Source: a virus. From it: a stretch of DNA of 64,000 nucleotides. Of the stretch, positions 1 through 8,342 are shown one piece after another. The stretch is from positions 1 to 64,000 of the IMG/VR virus record IMGVR_UViG_3300020176_000013, one strand, 5' to 3'. The notes beneath the pieces were generated by a model. It was not told the origin of the DNA, ran no database searches, and saw only the letters and a list, made by a program, of their open reading frames with translations. Position 1 is the first letter of the stretch, and the number at the start of each line of letters is the position of its first letter. The position numbers and the translations under genes were made by a program.

Positions 1-495
1 AAACTGATTCATATTGTAAATGACTTTGATGGTTATGGTGCCGATGTTGATACGAGATCCTATTTAGATAAATTGGAAGGAAGAACAGGTTATAAGTATG
101 ATGGTAAATTTGATGCAGTTTCACAGTGGGGATTTGTTCACGGTGATCTTACTATAAGTAATATTCTGTATGATAAAGATTTTGTATTTATTGATCCTAG
201 AGGAACAGAAGAACAGAATTACTATGATCACGGTAAACTGATGCAATCATTTACTATGAAATATGAGTCCCATATATACAATGAAAGGAATCGTAAATAC
301 ATTAAGTTTTGTAGAGAAGCTGAAAAGATTATGTATGAATGGTATGATGAATATCAACTTAAATTCTTTTTGGCTGTTCACTTACTAGGAGCGGTTCCAT
401 TTTTTGAACTAAATGAAAGATATGAATTGGCAGGTATGTTCCTTAAGAAAGGCCACGAGTTATTTGATGAATTAGAAATTAAGTATACGAAATGA
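1..495 (+). CDS. Phosphotransferase-like protein (APH/choline kinase fold), 5' partial
   Basis: The frame is open from base 1, so the N-terminus lies outside the window; the TTG at 73 is probably only an internal codon. The visible part has HGDLTISNILY (from base 139), the catalytic loop HGDxxxxN of aminoglycoside phosphotransferase/choline kinase-like enzymes, then FIDPRG, the metal-binding Asp of the same fold, followed by YYDHGKLMQS. The IDPRG plus YD-x-x-KL-x-(H/Q)S pattern is common in phosphotransferase-like proteins of capsule and LPS gene clusters. It overlaps the FkbM methyltransferase by 4 nt, so it is translationally coupled to the sugar operon. The substrate cannot be told; a sugar or sugar-like small molecule is an inference from the neighbours. 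Confidence 0.7.
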   Translation, partial: KLIHIVNDFDGYGADVDTRSYLDKLEGRTGYKYDGKFDAVSQWGFVHGDLTISNILYDKDFVFIDPRGTEEQNYYDHGKLMQSFTMKYESHIYNERNRKYIKFCREAEKIMYEWYDEYQLKFFLAVHLLGAVPFFELNERYELAGMFLKKGHELFDELEIKYTK

Positions 496-1139
496 AAAGA
501 ATAGAAAACTTTAGGTATCATTACTCAAACTGCGAGTCACAAGTTAAAGAAATTAGTTCTTTATTAGAAGGTAGTGATATTTTAGATATAGGATCAAATG
601 TAGGATTCTTTTCCGAGGCTGTTGTAAAAAATGTTAGGTATAAATCTATTCATTTATTTGAACCTAGTAAAGAGTATTATAATTATAGTAAATCTAACGT
701 TTCATTACAAAATTCTAAAAATATATTTTTTAATAATTACGGTTTAAGTAATACCAGTTCACAAAGTATATTGTATAAATCCTCTACTGATAATATAGGC
801 TGGAACACTTTCTATAAAAAAGATCCAAACCAAAAAGAAGAGTTTTTTAGCAAAATGATTAAAGAAACTTGTACACTTAAAAAATTAGATGATTATAAAA
901 TCAAAAATATTGACTTTATAAAAATTGATGTTGAGGGTTTAGAGCACAAGGTATTAGAAGGCGGATTAAAAATAATAAAGAAATTTAAACCTTATATTTT
1001 GGTTGAGGTAGGTTGGGGAACCTCTCACCCTGATTGGGAAGACTGTCTTAAAGTATACAATCAATTATTTGATATGGGATATGAGAGAGTAGATTTTAAA
1101 TCATATACACAAGATATTTTATTTAAACCAAAAAGATAA
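492..1139 (+). CDS. FkbM-family SAM-dependent methyltransferase
   Basis: A 215-aa class I methyltransferase. Motif I is ILDIGSNVGFFSEAV near residues 30-45. The C-terminal half has the FkbM signature FIKIDVEGLEHKVLEGG followed by KPYILVEVGWG. FkbM proteins O-methylate sugars, polyketides and other small molecules. It starts inside the stop of the upstream phosphotransferase gene (ATGA overlap) and ends 2 nt before the nucleotidyltransferase, so it belongs to one tight operon of sugar-related genes. Methylation of a glycan made or carried by the phage is the likely role; the acceptor is unknown. Confidence 0.85.
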   Translation: MKRIENFRYHYSNCESQVKEISSLLEGSDILDIGSNVGFFSEAVVKNVRYKSIHLFEPSKEYYNYSKSNVSLQNSKNIFFNNYGLSNTSSQSILYKSSTDNIGWNTFYKKDPNQKEEFFSKMIKETCTLKKLDDYKIKNIDFIKIDVEGLEHKVLEGGLKIIKKFKPYILVEVGWGTSHPDWEDCLKVYNQLFDMGYERVDFKSYTQDILFKPKR

Positions 1140-1141
1140 AA

Positions 1142-1849
1142 ATGAGTAGAGTAAGAAAAGCAATTATTTTAGCGGCTGGTAGGTCGACCAGGTATGGATC
1201 TAATAAATTAGTAGATCCTATCTTAGGTAAATCAACAGTTGAATATTGTGTTGAGTTTTGTATTGAAAACGGAATAGAGGATTGTTATATTACAATTAGT
1301 AAATCTGACTTCTTCTTTAAAAACAGAAATACAAAACTGTCTCATCCTATTATTGAAAGTTTATCTAAGTATAAGGAAAAGATAAACATTTATTATGAAT
1401 TCCAAAAGGATGATGAATATGGACCAGGTGCTGCCATTAAAGCATGGGAAGGTAAATTCTTTGAACCTTTCTTATGTCTCTTTGGCGATAATTATTACCA
1501 AGGAAATATTGGTTTAGAATATCATGATCCTAATACTTCTGTTGTTACATATAAAGATTATGAAACTCGTGCAAGGAACCTTCAACTTGCAACTATCTTA
1601 GAGGATGTGGTTATTGAAAAACCACATGGTGTTGTAAACGGAAGATACTTTTGCGGTTATATGATATTTGCAAAGGAGGCATTTGATAACCTAAGCAGTA
1701 TTAAATTATCAAACAGAAACGAATATGAAATTACTCACTTAATTAACTCTATGAGTAATCTTAAATTTGAAGAACTTAATATATGTTGGTATGACTTAAC
1801 ATACGAACAAGATAAACAAGTAATAGAAGATATCATTCAAAATTGTTAA
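1142..1849 (+). CDS. Sugar-nucleotide nucleotidyltransferase (NTP_transferase family)
   Basis: A 235-aa protein with the nucleotidyltransferase signature AIILAAGRSTRYGSNK near the N-terminus, the LVDPILGKSTVEY substrate loop and LFGDNYYQGN near residue 120, equivalent to the metal-binding GD of glucose-1-phosphate thymidylyl/uridylyl/cytidylyltransferases. Such enzymes activate a sugar or polyol phosphate with an NTP, giving a nucleotide-sugar donor. It lies between a methyltransferase and a glycosyltransferase-like gene with 1-2 nt spacing, which fits a donor-synthesis role. The exact sugar and nucleotide cannot be read from the sequence. Confidence 0.85.
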   Translation: MSRVRKAIILAAGRSTRYGSNKLVDPILGKSTVEYCVEFCIENGIEDCYITISKSDFFFKNRNTKLSHPIIESLSKYKEKINIYYEFQKDDEYGPGAAIKAWEGKFFEPFLCLFGDNYYQGNIGLEYHDPNTSVVTYKDYETRARNLQLATILEDVVIEKPHGVVNGRYFCGYMIFAKEAFDNLSSIKLSNRNEYEITHLINSMSNLKFEELNICWYDLTYEQDKQVIEDIIQNC

Positions 1850-1850
1850 T

Positions 1851-3116
1851 ATGAAAGAGGACGTAAAAAAGATTGGCTTTTTTAAGTTAGGTAAAGCCAT
1901 TAAGTTTAATGAAAATAGTTGGAGTGCAATCGGTGGTGATTGTGAACCTAAACAACTTATCTGCTCAATTGCAAACCGTAACCCAGATACCGAGTATTGG
2001 TTACTTAGCCCTAACGATTTAGGTAAGTTTAGAGCAAAACAAAAACCAAAGGTAAATTCACTCTTTGGTCCACCACCAGAAGAAGAATCTGCAGTTCCTT
2101 CCAATATTAAAGAATTTCACTCTACTATGAAAGAGAGAAAGTCTGCAGATGAAACTGTTGAAATTATTAAGAGTTTAGATTTAGATTTTATCTTTTTCTA
2201 TACAGGACCTACAAGCACTGTTAATATTGAAAATTACATTAATAAAGTAGATGGTACCGGTAGAGTTAAATCTTTAGACTTCTTTAAGTATTATGCTGCT
2301 CCAATTATTCGAGCAATGAATGAATTGGAAAAGAAGGTACCTATCGTAGGTTTATTGGTGGATAACCGATACGTTCTTTCATGTAAGGATTGGGGAAATA
2401 ATAATCGACCTACTTATTACCTTGCACAGAATAACTTTGAATTAGATGAGGAGTATTTCTCTAATCCTCCAACTAGGGAAACTGCAAAAATCCATTCAGT
2501 GTATGAATACTCAGGTATCGAAACCGTATTCCTTTTAGATAAAAAGAGATATGACATTGATGAATTGTTTGAAATGAAAAAGACAAATTCATTTATGATG
2601 TTACAGAATCAAGGAAAGGGATCAGGCGGAATGGACCGATGGGATCCTGTAAAAGAATATATTGTTGATCAAGATATTGAAACTGACATCTATGGAAAAT
2701 GGGATGATGAAATTAAAGAAAATTATCCTAAATGGTTTAAGGGAGAAACACGTATTGAAACAATGACTGATGAACTTCTTAAAACCAAATATACATTCTG
2801 TGTTCCTATTAAAGAAGGTATGGTCACTTCTAAGTACGCAGAAATGTTACACTATGGTATTATACCTTTTCTTCACCCGTCTTATGATACCGAATTTAAT
2901 GTGTTCCCTGAAGGGCATTTCATCAGATGTAAATCACCAGAAGATCTTAAAAAGAAAATTGAATTCTTAAATGCTAACCCGGAGCATTATAAGAAACTGT
3001 TCTATAACCTCCAAGAAAAGTATCTTAAGGATTCTTATTATACTGGAGAACATGTAGATACCAAAATCTGGGAAGCATACGAACGCGTAACAAAAACTGA
3101 AACTATAAATGTATAA
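1851..3116 (+). CDS. Putative glycosyltransferase (GT-B/exostosin-like C-terminus)
   Basis: A 421-aa protein. The C-terminal third reads like the donor-binding domain of exostosin-type or GT-B enzymes: a K(Y)TFCVPIKEGMVTSKYAEML segment near residue 320, then GIIPFLHPSYD and a stretch of alternating charged helices ending at residue 410. The N-terminal half has FFYTGPTSTVN and VPIVGLLVDNRY segments compatible with a Rossmann-like domain. It starts 2 nt after the nucleotidyltransferase stop and overlaps the epimerase by 8 nt. I recognise no family with certainty; glycosyl transfer is inferred from the C-terminal pattern and the operon. Confidence 0.5.
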   Translation: MKEDVKKIGFFKLGKAIKFNENSWSAIGGDCEPKQLICSIANRNPDTEYWLLSPNDLGKFRAKQKPKVNSLFGPPPEEESAVPSNIKEFHSTMKERKSADETVEIIKSLDLDFIFFYTGPTSTVNIENYINKVDGTGRVKSLDFFKYYAAPIIRAMNELEKKVPIVGLLVDNRYVLSCKDWGNNNRPTYYLAQNNFELDEEYFSNPPTRETAKIHSVYEYSGIETVFLLDKKRYDIDELFEMKKTNSFMMLQNQGKGSGGMDRWDPVKEYIVDQDIETDIYGKWDDEIKENYPKWFKGETRIETMTDELLKTKYTFCVPIKEGMVTSKYAEMLHYGIIPFLHPSYDTEFNVFPEGHFIRCKSPEDLKKKIEFLNANPEHYKKLFYNLQEKYLKDSYYTGEHVDTKIWEAYERVTKTETINV

Positions 3117-4131
3117 TACTGAAACTAAAATCCTAGTCACCGGTGGAGCTGGGTTCGTTGGTACAAACTTTGTCAACGATCTATTAAATAGAGGGCATAA
3201 CCCTAAGAATATTGCTATCATAGATAATTTAGAGCAAGGGACATACTTGCCACAAGTACATGATAAAATTGATAATTTTCATAAAGTAGATATTCGTAAT
3301 CAATATGTTGAAAACATTATTCAAGAATTTGAACCTGAGTATGTATTTCATTTTGCAGGTCTCGTATCTATTTATGACTGTAATGAAGATCCTTATGAAG
3401 CAGTTGATAACAATATCTTAGGAAGTATTAATGTAATGAACGGTTGTGTTAAGGCTGGTGTTAAGAGAATCATTTTCAGTGAAACTTCTGCGGTATATGA
3501 AAATTGTGAAATGCCTGAAGATGGATTTAATGAAACGCAGTCAGATCCTACTACAGTTTATTCAACAACCAAAGCATGTCTTGCCTTATTAGCAGAATCT
3601 TATCAAAGAACTAAAGGTCTTAACTATACTGCATTAAGATACTTTAATGTGGCAGGGCCGTTACAGGACTATAATAGAACAATACCTCCAGTATTTGCTG
3701 GCTTTATTTTAAGAATTAAAGGTGGTCATAATCCTATCGTATTTGGAGACTATATGAAAGCAAGAGATTACATTGATGTATCCGATGTTAATGCATTCCA
3801 CATTCTCTGTATGGAAAATGAAAATACTGCAAACCAAACATTTAACTTAGGAACAGGTAAAATGACCAACTTAATGGAACTTAAAAATATGATTGGTGAT
3901 ATTATGGGAGTTGGTGAAGTTCCTTTTGACCATTATGATCCTATCGCTGGAGAAGCATTAAATATTCGCGGTGATATTTCTAAAGCCAAATCAATGGGTT
4001 GGGAACCTAAGAAAGATATTAGAGATACTATTAAGGAAACTATTGTATATCTTGAAAATGAAATCGCTGAAGGAACAATTGATCCTTTAACTTTCATGGA
4101 AGACTTAGAAATTGAAAAAGTAAAAATATAA
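3109..4131 (+). CDS. NAD-dependent sugar epimerase/dehydratase (extended SDR)
   Basis: A 340-aa extended short-chain dehydrogenase/reductase. The Rossmann motif ILVTGGAGFVGTNFV is at residues 9-23; FHFAG, SETSAVYE and the catalytic Tyr-Lys pair in VYSTTKACLALL follow. The C-terminal sugar-binding part contains LRYFNVAGP and GDYMKARDYIDVSDV. These are hallmarks of UDP-glucose 4-epimerase/dTDP-glucose dehydratase-like enzymes acting on nucleotide sugars. It overlaps the preceding gene by 8 nt. With the nucleotidyltransferase two genes upstream it gives the phage its own nucleotide-sugar pathway. Epimerase versus dehydratase cannot be settled by eye. Confidence 0.9.
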   Translation: MYNTETKILVTGGAGFVGTNFVNDLLNRGHNPKNIAIIDNLEQGTYLPQVHDKIDNFHKVDIRNQYVENIIQEFEPEYVFHFAGLVSIYDCNEDPYEAVDNNILGSINVMNGCVKAGVKRIIFSETSAVYENCEMPEDGFNETQSDPTTVYSTTKACLALLAESYQRTKGLNYTALRYFNVAGPLQDYNRTIPPVFAGFILRIKGGHNPIVFGDYMKARDYIDVSDVNAFHILCMENENTANQTFNLGTGKMTNLMELKNMIGDIMGVGEVPFDHYDPIAGEALNIRGDISKAKSMGWEPKKDIRDTIKETIVYLENEIAEGTIDPLTFMEDLEIEKVKI

Positions 4132-4139
4132 TTGATGTC

Positions 4140-4760
4140 ATGGATTTAGATTCTTCATTATATAAATTTAATGGTGATTATGATTCTCTAACAGAAGCAG
4201 AAAAACCACAGGCAAATCAAATAGCTAAATGGCTTAAACAAATAGTTAATCCTAATAAGATAATAGACATAGGGTGTGGTCCAGGTTTATATGTATACTC
4301 GGCCCAGGATTATGGCCTAAATGCAATAGGGTATGATTTAGATCCTCGGGTAAATGGCAAACCTTCACTAATTCAAAAGAACCTTTTTAATATAAAAGAT
4401 TCTGCTGATGCTATATTATGCCTGGAGGTATTAGAACACATTTCACCAAGTGATTCACAAAAGGCAGTTGATAAGATTTATGATACTTTAGAAAAAGATG
4501 GTATTCTGGTTCTCTCAGCTGCTCATATTGGTCAAGGTGGTGTTGATCATATCAATAATAGACCTAAAGAATACTGGGAACATAAATTTAAAGAAAAAGG
4601 ATTAATTAGGTGTAAATCTTTAGAGAATCAATTAATAAATGACTACGTATGGAAGGCTATGCATATGGGTTGGTTAGTAAAAAACTTAATGATTTTTTAC
4701 AAGATAGATGAATCAATGAAAATAAGTAAAGCAGGGTCTTTAACAGGTCCACAAACATAA
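4140..4760 (+). CDS. Class I SAM-dependent methyltransferase
   Basis: A 206-aa protein with a methyltransferase-11/23-type core: motif I IIDIGCGPGLYVYSA near residue 40, GYDLDPR as the acidic post-I segment, and ILCLEVLEHISP near residue 98, typical of small-molecule methyltransferases. The C-terminal half (KEYWEHKFKEKGL) resembles sugar methyltransferases. It lies 9 nt after the epimerase and 10 nt before the C5-cytosine methyltransferase. It has none of the catalytic motifs of DNA methyltransferases, so a sugar or other small-molecule acceptor is more likely. Confidence 0.8.
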   Translation: MDLDSSLYKFNGDYDSLTEAEKPQANQIAKWLKQIVNPNKIIDIGCGPGLYVYSAQDYGLNAIGYDLDPRVNGKPSLIQKNLFNIKDSADAILCLEVLEHISPSDSQKAVDKIYDTLEKDGILVLSAAHIGQGGVDHINNRPKEYWEHKFKEKGLIRCKSLENQLINDYVWKAMHMGWLVKNLMIFYKIDESMKISKAGSLTGPQT

Positions 4761-4769
4761 ATTATAAAT

Positions 4770-6032
4770 ATGAGTAAAGAATTAAAATGGGGTACTATTA
4801 TTCCTCTTATTGGAGGTAGTGCCATAGGTTGTAAAAAATCTGCAGGTAATGAACCGGCTTTTCATTTAAGCTATGAAGCATTTGCTGCAAACGAAAGCCA
4901 TATTGAAAGATATTGGCCAGATGTACCAATGTATAGACTAGATCATGAAGAATTAGAAATACCTAATCAAACATTCGAAGGTGTTGATTATGTAAATTCA
5001 GTCTGTCCATGTGCAGGCTTATCCTTATTGAATTCTGCTAGTGGATCTGCTGCATCGCGTGGATCTGATGCTGTTCAAAATAAATGGATGTATGAATCAT
5101 CTGAATATATTTTAGAACACGTAAAACCTAAAGTTCTTTGGGGTGAAAATGCCCCAGGCCTTTTTACTAAAATGGGAGAAGGTGTAGTAGAAAGACTTAG
5201 AGAAATTGCAGAAAAACATGGATATAGTTTTTCTCTCATTAAGACCAATACAGAATTACATGGTATTCCACAGAGAAGAATGCGTACCTTTTACTTCTTT
5301 TGGAATACACCAACAGTTCCAATGTTAGAGTGGAAGTTTAGAGAAAAGAAAAAGCTTATTGACTATCTTAACGAAATACCTGAGGATGCTACACAACAAG
5401 ACATGTTCATGGTACCTGGAAAGGTCACTGATCATTTTAGACCGTATGAGTTTGTTTTAGAAAAAGAAGGCTTAACTCATGCCGAATTTTCTGCTAAGTT
5501 TAAGAAAGGTACTATTGCACAGTATCTTGATAAGAATGAATTACTCGATGAATGTATTGACTGGTTAGATAAACATTATCCAAAAGAAGGTTTTTCCAAT
5601 AAGAAGTCAACTAAGACATTTATTGATATGTTGGAGCATCAGAAGAATAAAGTAAGTCAAGGGCTTGGGTATTGGGATGCATCGCCACATTTTTTCCATG
5701 ATTCATTTTCTGCTCTGATTGGTCGTAATATGTTTAATGGGGTCCACCCAGTGGAAAACAGATATCTTAATGTAAGAGAGATGCTTCATCTTATGGGATT
5801 ACCTTTAGATTTTGAAATTGAATCTTCGCGTCAAGTTAATCACATTGCACAAAATGTACCAACTACTACAGCAATGGATATGGCCGATGAGGTAAAGAAA
5901 TTCTGTGAAGGTAAAGCAAGGATGACAAATTACACCTTCCTAAAACAGGATAACACAAATCATAAAATTATCCAAGCAGAGGAGATTGGTGCAACACCTA
6001 AAAAGAAGTATAAAGTAAAAAGTATAATTTAA
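4770..6032 (+). CDS. DNA (cytosine-5) methyltransferase-like protein
   Basis: A 420-aa protein with C5-cytosine methyltransferase landmarks in the right order: IPLIGGSAIG near residue 11 as a poor motif I, SVCPCAGLSLLN with the Pro-Cys catalytic pair at residues 80-81 (motif IV), GENAPGLF near 126 (motif VI, ENV-like), HGIPQRRMRTFYFF at 164-177 (motif VIII, QxR) and RYLNVREMLHLMGLP near 330 (motif IX/X). Residues 185-320 would hold the target-recognition region. No restriction enzyme gene lies beside it, so it is an orphan, probably protecting phage DNA or altering its bases. Motif IV is PCAGLS instead of the usual PCQGFS. A phage-specific role is open because a predicted dCMP-modifying enzyme is encoded at 57869. 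Confidence 0.8.
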   Translation: MSKELKWGTIIPLIGGSAIGCKKSAGNEPAFHLSYEAFAANESHIERYWPDVPMYRLDHEELEIPNQTFEGVDYVNSVCPCAGLSLLNSASGSAASRGSDAVQNKWMYESSEYILEHVKPKVLWGENAPGLFTKMGEGVVERLREIAEKHGYSFSLIKTNTELHGIPQRRMRTFYFFWNTPTVPMLEWKFREKKKLIDYLNEIPEDATQQDMFMVPGKVTDHFRPYEFVLEKEGLTHAEFSAKFKKGTIAQYLDKNELLDECIDWLDKHYPKEGFSNKKSTKTFIDMLEHQKNKVSQGLGYWDASPHFFHDSFSALIGRNMFNGVHPVENRYLNVREMLHLMGLPLDFEIESSRQVNHIAQNVPTTTAMDMADEVKKFCEGKARMTNYTFLKQDNTNHKIIQAEEIGATPKKKYKVKSII

Positions 6033-6034
6033 TT

Positions 6035-7039
6035 ATGAAAGATAAAGCTTTAGCCATTGGCGTATCTAGTCTAGAGTTTATCAATATCTTATGTAGTTAT
6101 TATCCCAAAGGGATCAAAGAAAAATTTGACATTTATCTGTTTGTGGATGATACTAAAATAGACTTAAATAAACTCAGAGGTATTTTTGAAGAACATAATT
6201 TAGATATTTTTAAGAATGCTAAAATCATTATCCTAAATCAACTATATGATTATTATATAGAAAAACATGGATATGAAGGGAATGCAAAAAAATTCTTATT
6301 AAGTCATGGATGTCTATTTAAAATTTTAATGCCGATTTATCTTAAAGAAAAATTCGGAGTAAAGAGAACTCTCGTATCTGATGATGATGTATTTATCCTA
6401 AACGATCTGAGTTATATGTGGGATGAATATGAAGAGTTCGGTATTAAAAAAGAAAACTTATTCTATATCCGAAATAAGGATAAGTATGATGTAATGGATG
6501 CTTTTAATGAAATCTTCGAAACCGATTTTACATTAGAGCAAATGAATGCCCTTTCCATTAATGCCGGTAATATCATTTATGGAGAAGATCCTAAATTAGA
6601 ATATTACTTTGAAAGATTTATGAAGCACCCGTTCATTCATCATCAGTATTTTGATTTTAGCGGATACACAAGCTGGACAGTAGAACAAAGATTTCATCAC
6701 TTTAATATTCACAGATATTTAGCAGAAGGTAGAAAAGTCAAGTTTACCGATAGTAAAGATTTAAGGCTAATGCAAAATTTAGATAAAGATATGAAAGCAG
6801 GCACTCCACCTGAAAAATATCTTAAACTAGTAATGCCATCTATTATACATTATGCAATAGGTACAAAAAAACCTTTATGGTTAAATGATTTTTTACCAGG
6901 ATTGGAGTGGAGGTTTGGTTTTACTTATGAAGCAAAGTATGAGCTTAAAGATATTCTTTATGATAAAACATGGCAACCTCCATCCTTTAAGAGTGTACAA
7001 AAAAAGACTAAGAAATTTTTAACAAAATCAGTATTTTAA
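6035..7039 (+). CDS. Glycosyltransferase family 8-like protein
   Basis: A 334-aa GT-A type protein. KILMPIYLKEKFGVKRTLV is followed by SDDDVFILND, the DxD metal/donor motif, near residue 117; LSINAGNIIYG corresponds to the GT8 NAGVML segment; and HYAIGTKKPLW near residue 275 matches the C-terminal H-Y-x-G-x-x-KPW signature of GT8 (glycogenin/LgtC-like) enzymes. It starts 2 nt after the C5-methyltransferase stop and ends 1 nt before the cyclophilin gene. Together with the upstream nucleotide-sugar genes it would transfer a hexose from a nucleotide donor; the acceptor (DNA, capsid or a host glycan) is not evident. Confidence 0.75.
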   Translation: MKDKALAIGVSSLEFINILCSYYPKGIKEKFDIYLFVDDTKIDLNKLRGIFEEHNLDIFKNAKIIILNQLYDYYIEKHGYEGNAKKFLLSHGCLFKILMPIYLKEKFGVKRTLVSDDDVFILNDLSYMWDEYEEFGIKKENLFYIRNKDKYDVMDAFNEIFETDFTLEQMNALSINAGNIIYGEDPKLEYYFERFMKHPFIHHQYFDFSGYTSWTVEQRFHHFNIHRYLAEGRKVKFTDSKDLRLMQNLDKDMKAGTPPEKYLKLVMPSIIHYAIGTKKPLWLNDFLPGLEWRFGFTYEAKYELKDILYDKTWQPPSFKSVQKKTKKFLTKSVF

Positions 7040-7040
7040 T

Positions 7041-7496
7041 ATGAAAAATATGAAGACAATAACAACAGCAACCATTAAGATGGATAAAGGTGATCTTGTA
7101 TTTAGATTACTTAATGAAACTCCAATACAAACTACAACCTTTATAAATCATGCGAAACGTGGGCATTTCCAAGGTGTTGATTTTTTTAGAGTAGAACCTG
7201 GATTTATTATACAATCTGGCCCAAAGCCTACAGGCGGTCCTATGTGGGATGAAATCCGTCCTCCCAGAAGACTTACTGATAATAACACTCACTTTTTTGG
7301 CGTATTAAGTGCTGCTAATGCAGGTCAGCCTGACACTTCTATAGGTGGATTTTTTATATGTCTAGGGAGAAGTAAGTTTTTGGATAAAGGTTATACTACA
7401 TTTGGCCATATTATGAGTGGCTGGGAACACTTGGAAAAAATAGAAAAAGGCGATGTTATTAATGATATCATTATTAACACTTATACATTAAACTAA
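7041..7496 (+). CDS. Cyclophilin-type peptidyl-prolyl cis-trans isomerase
   Basis: A 151-aa single-domain cyclophilin with no signal peptide, so cytoplasmic. It shows GVDFFRVEPGFIIQSGPKPTGG (residues about 48-69; the R in FFRV is the catalytic Arg of FHRV/FHRI), a GVLSAANAG segment equivalent to GxxSMAN, FFICLG, and LDKGYTTFGHIMSGWE near the C-terminus. It would isomerise Xaa-Pro bonds and may help fold phage proteins. It is the last gene before the replication cluster and shares the operon of the sugar genes (1-nt gap). Cyclophilins are uncommon in phages. Confidence 0.85.
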   Translation: MKNMKTITTATIKMDKGDLVFRLLNETPIQTTTFINHAKRGHFQGVDFFRVEPGFIIQSGPKPTGGPMWDEIRPPRRLTDNNTHFFGVLSAANAGQPDTSIGGFFICLGRSKFLDKGYTTFGHIMSGWEHLEKIEKGDVINDIIINTYTLN

Positions 7497-7520
7497 GTTA
7501 CTAATATCAATATAATAATA
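7491..7520 (+). promoter_or_regulatory. Predicted middle promoter (AAC-N17-TATAAT), sliding clamp
   Basis: AACTAAGT at 7491 lies 20 nt before TATAATAATA at 7511; the gp45 ATG follows at 7537. It belongs to the AAC/TATAAA class found before eleven replication-type transcription units in this window. The same AACTAAGT string recurs at 13065 and 48948. Confidence 0.6.
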
Positions 7521-7536
7521 AACAAATTTTATTCTA

Positions 7537-8286
7537 ATGGAAACAACAATTAACAAAATCGACGGTTACGAATTAAGTTCATTCGTCCGCAAATTACTTC
7601 CAATTGACAAATTTATCTTTATGAAGATTGCAAAAGAAGGAACAGTTTCTTCTGTCTATTTTCCTGAACGAGATGCTGTTAAATTGGTTAACACACCAAC
7701 ATCTGATATTTTTGATGCTGATATTGATTCACCAGTAAAGGTAAGCTTCTATAATGGTACCAAAGTTATTGATGCATTAAGTCATTTTAATGGTGATGTA
7801 AAAGGTCGCATTAAGTATACTGAATATGATGGTGAATTAATGGCAAGTGATTTTATTTTAGAAAATGATGATTTACAAATCAATCTTGCTTGTACTGATC
7901 CTTCTCTTTCGTTTATGGAAATGAGTAAAGAAGAAACTGATAGAGCATTTGGTACTGAATCTAAAATGTTTGAATTTGATCTTCTCACAACTCATGTAGA
8001 TAAAATGAAATCATTATTTAATCTTGATAAAGATGAGGATATTTTTACTCTTTACATTGGAGAAAAAGGAATCAACATTAAAGGTACTTCATACGATGCT
8101 ACACTTTGCCATTCTTATGATTCTACTGTTGATGCAGGGGCGAAGGTTGTAATTTACAAAAAATATATTAATCTCTTGGATAAAGAAAACTACAAAGTAA
8201 GTGTATGTGAAAATAAAGTTGTTTTCAAATCATTAGATACTAATACTCATCTTACTGTGGCGGTTGCAATCACTGACGAGGATTAA
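7537..8286 (+). CDS. 45: DNA polymerase sliding clamp (gp45-like)
   Basis: A 249-aa protein close in length to T4 gp45 (228 aa). It starts INKIDGYELSSFVRKLLPID and has the alternating strand pattern of PCNA-like clamps. Segments such as VKVSFYNGTKVIDALSHF and DEDIFTLYIGEKGINIKG fit two processivity-fold domains. It sits directly upstream of the polymerase fragment, as expected for a clamp, and is flanked by its own promoter and a hairpin terminator, so it can be made as a monocistronic message. As in T4 the clamp would tether polymerase and might also act in late transcription with gp55. Identity rests on position, length and strand pattern rather than a signature motif. Confidence 0.7.
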   Translation: METTINKIDGYELSSFVRKLLPIDKFIFMKIAKEGTVSSVYFPERDAVKLVNTPTSDIFDADIDSPVKVSFYNGTKVIDALSHFNGDVKGRIKYTEYDGELMASDFILENDDLQINLACTDPSLSFMEMSKEETDRAFGTESKMFEFDLLTTHVDKMKSLFNLDKDEDIFTLYIGEKGINIKGTSYDATLCHSYDSTVDAGAKVVIYKKYINLLDKENYKVSVCENKVVFKSLDTNTHLTVAVAITDED

Positions 8287-8287
8287 A

Positions 8288-8311
8288 TTAAAGGCACTTA
8301 GGTGCCTTTAA
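8288..8311 (+). terminator. Perfect 10-bp hairpin after gp45
   Basis: TTAAAGGCAC (8288-8297), loop TTAG, GTGCCTTTAA (8302-8311): a perfect stem one base after the clamp stop codon. There is no T-tract of more than three, so it may be a weak terminator or an mRNA 3'-end stabiliser. Its last bases are also the first bases of the next promoter (AAC at 8311). Confidence 0.65.
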
Positions 8312-8340
8312 ACTTTCACAAATATCAACATATAAAGATA
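8311..8340 (+). promoter_or_regulatory. Predicted middle promoter, DNA polymerase
   Basis: AACTTTCA at 8311 lies exactly 20 nt before TATAAAGATA at 8331; the ATG is at 8343. The upstream AAC shares two bases with the preceding hairpin. The short distance from the -10 element to the ATG implies a very short or leaderless transcript. Confidence 0.55.
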
Positions 8341-8342
8341 AG

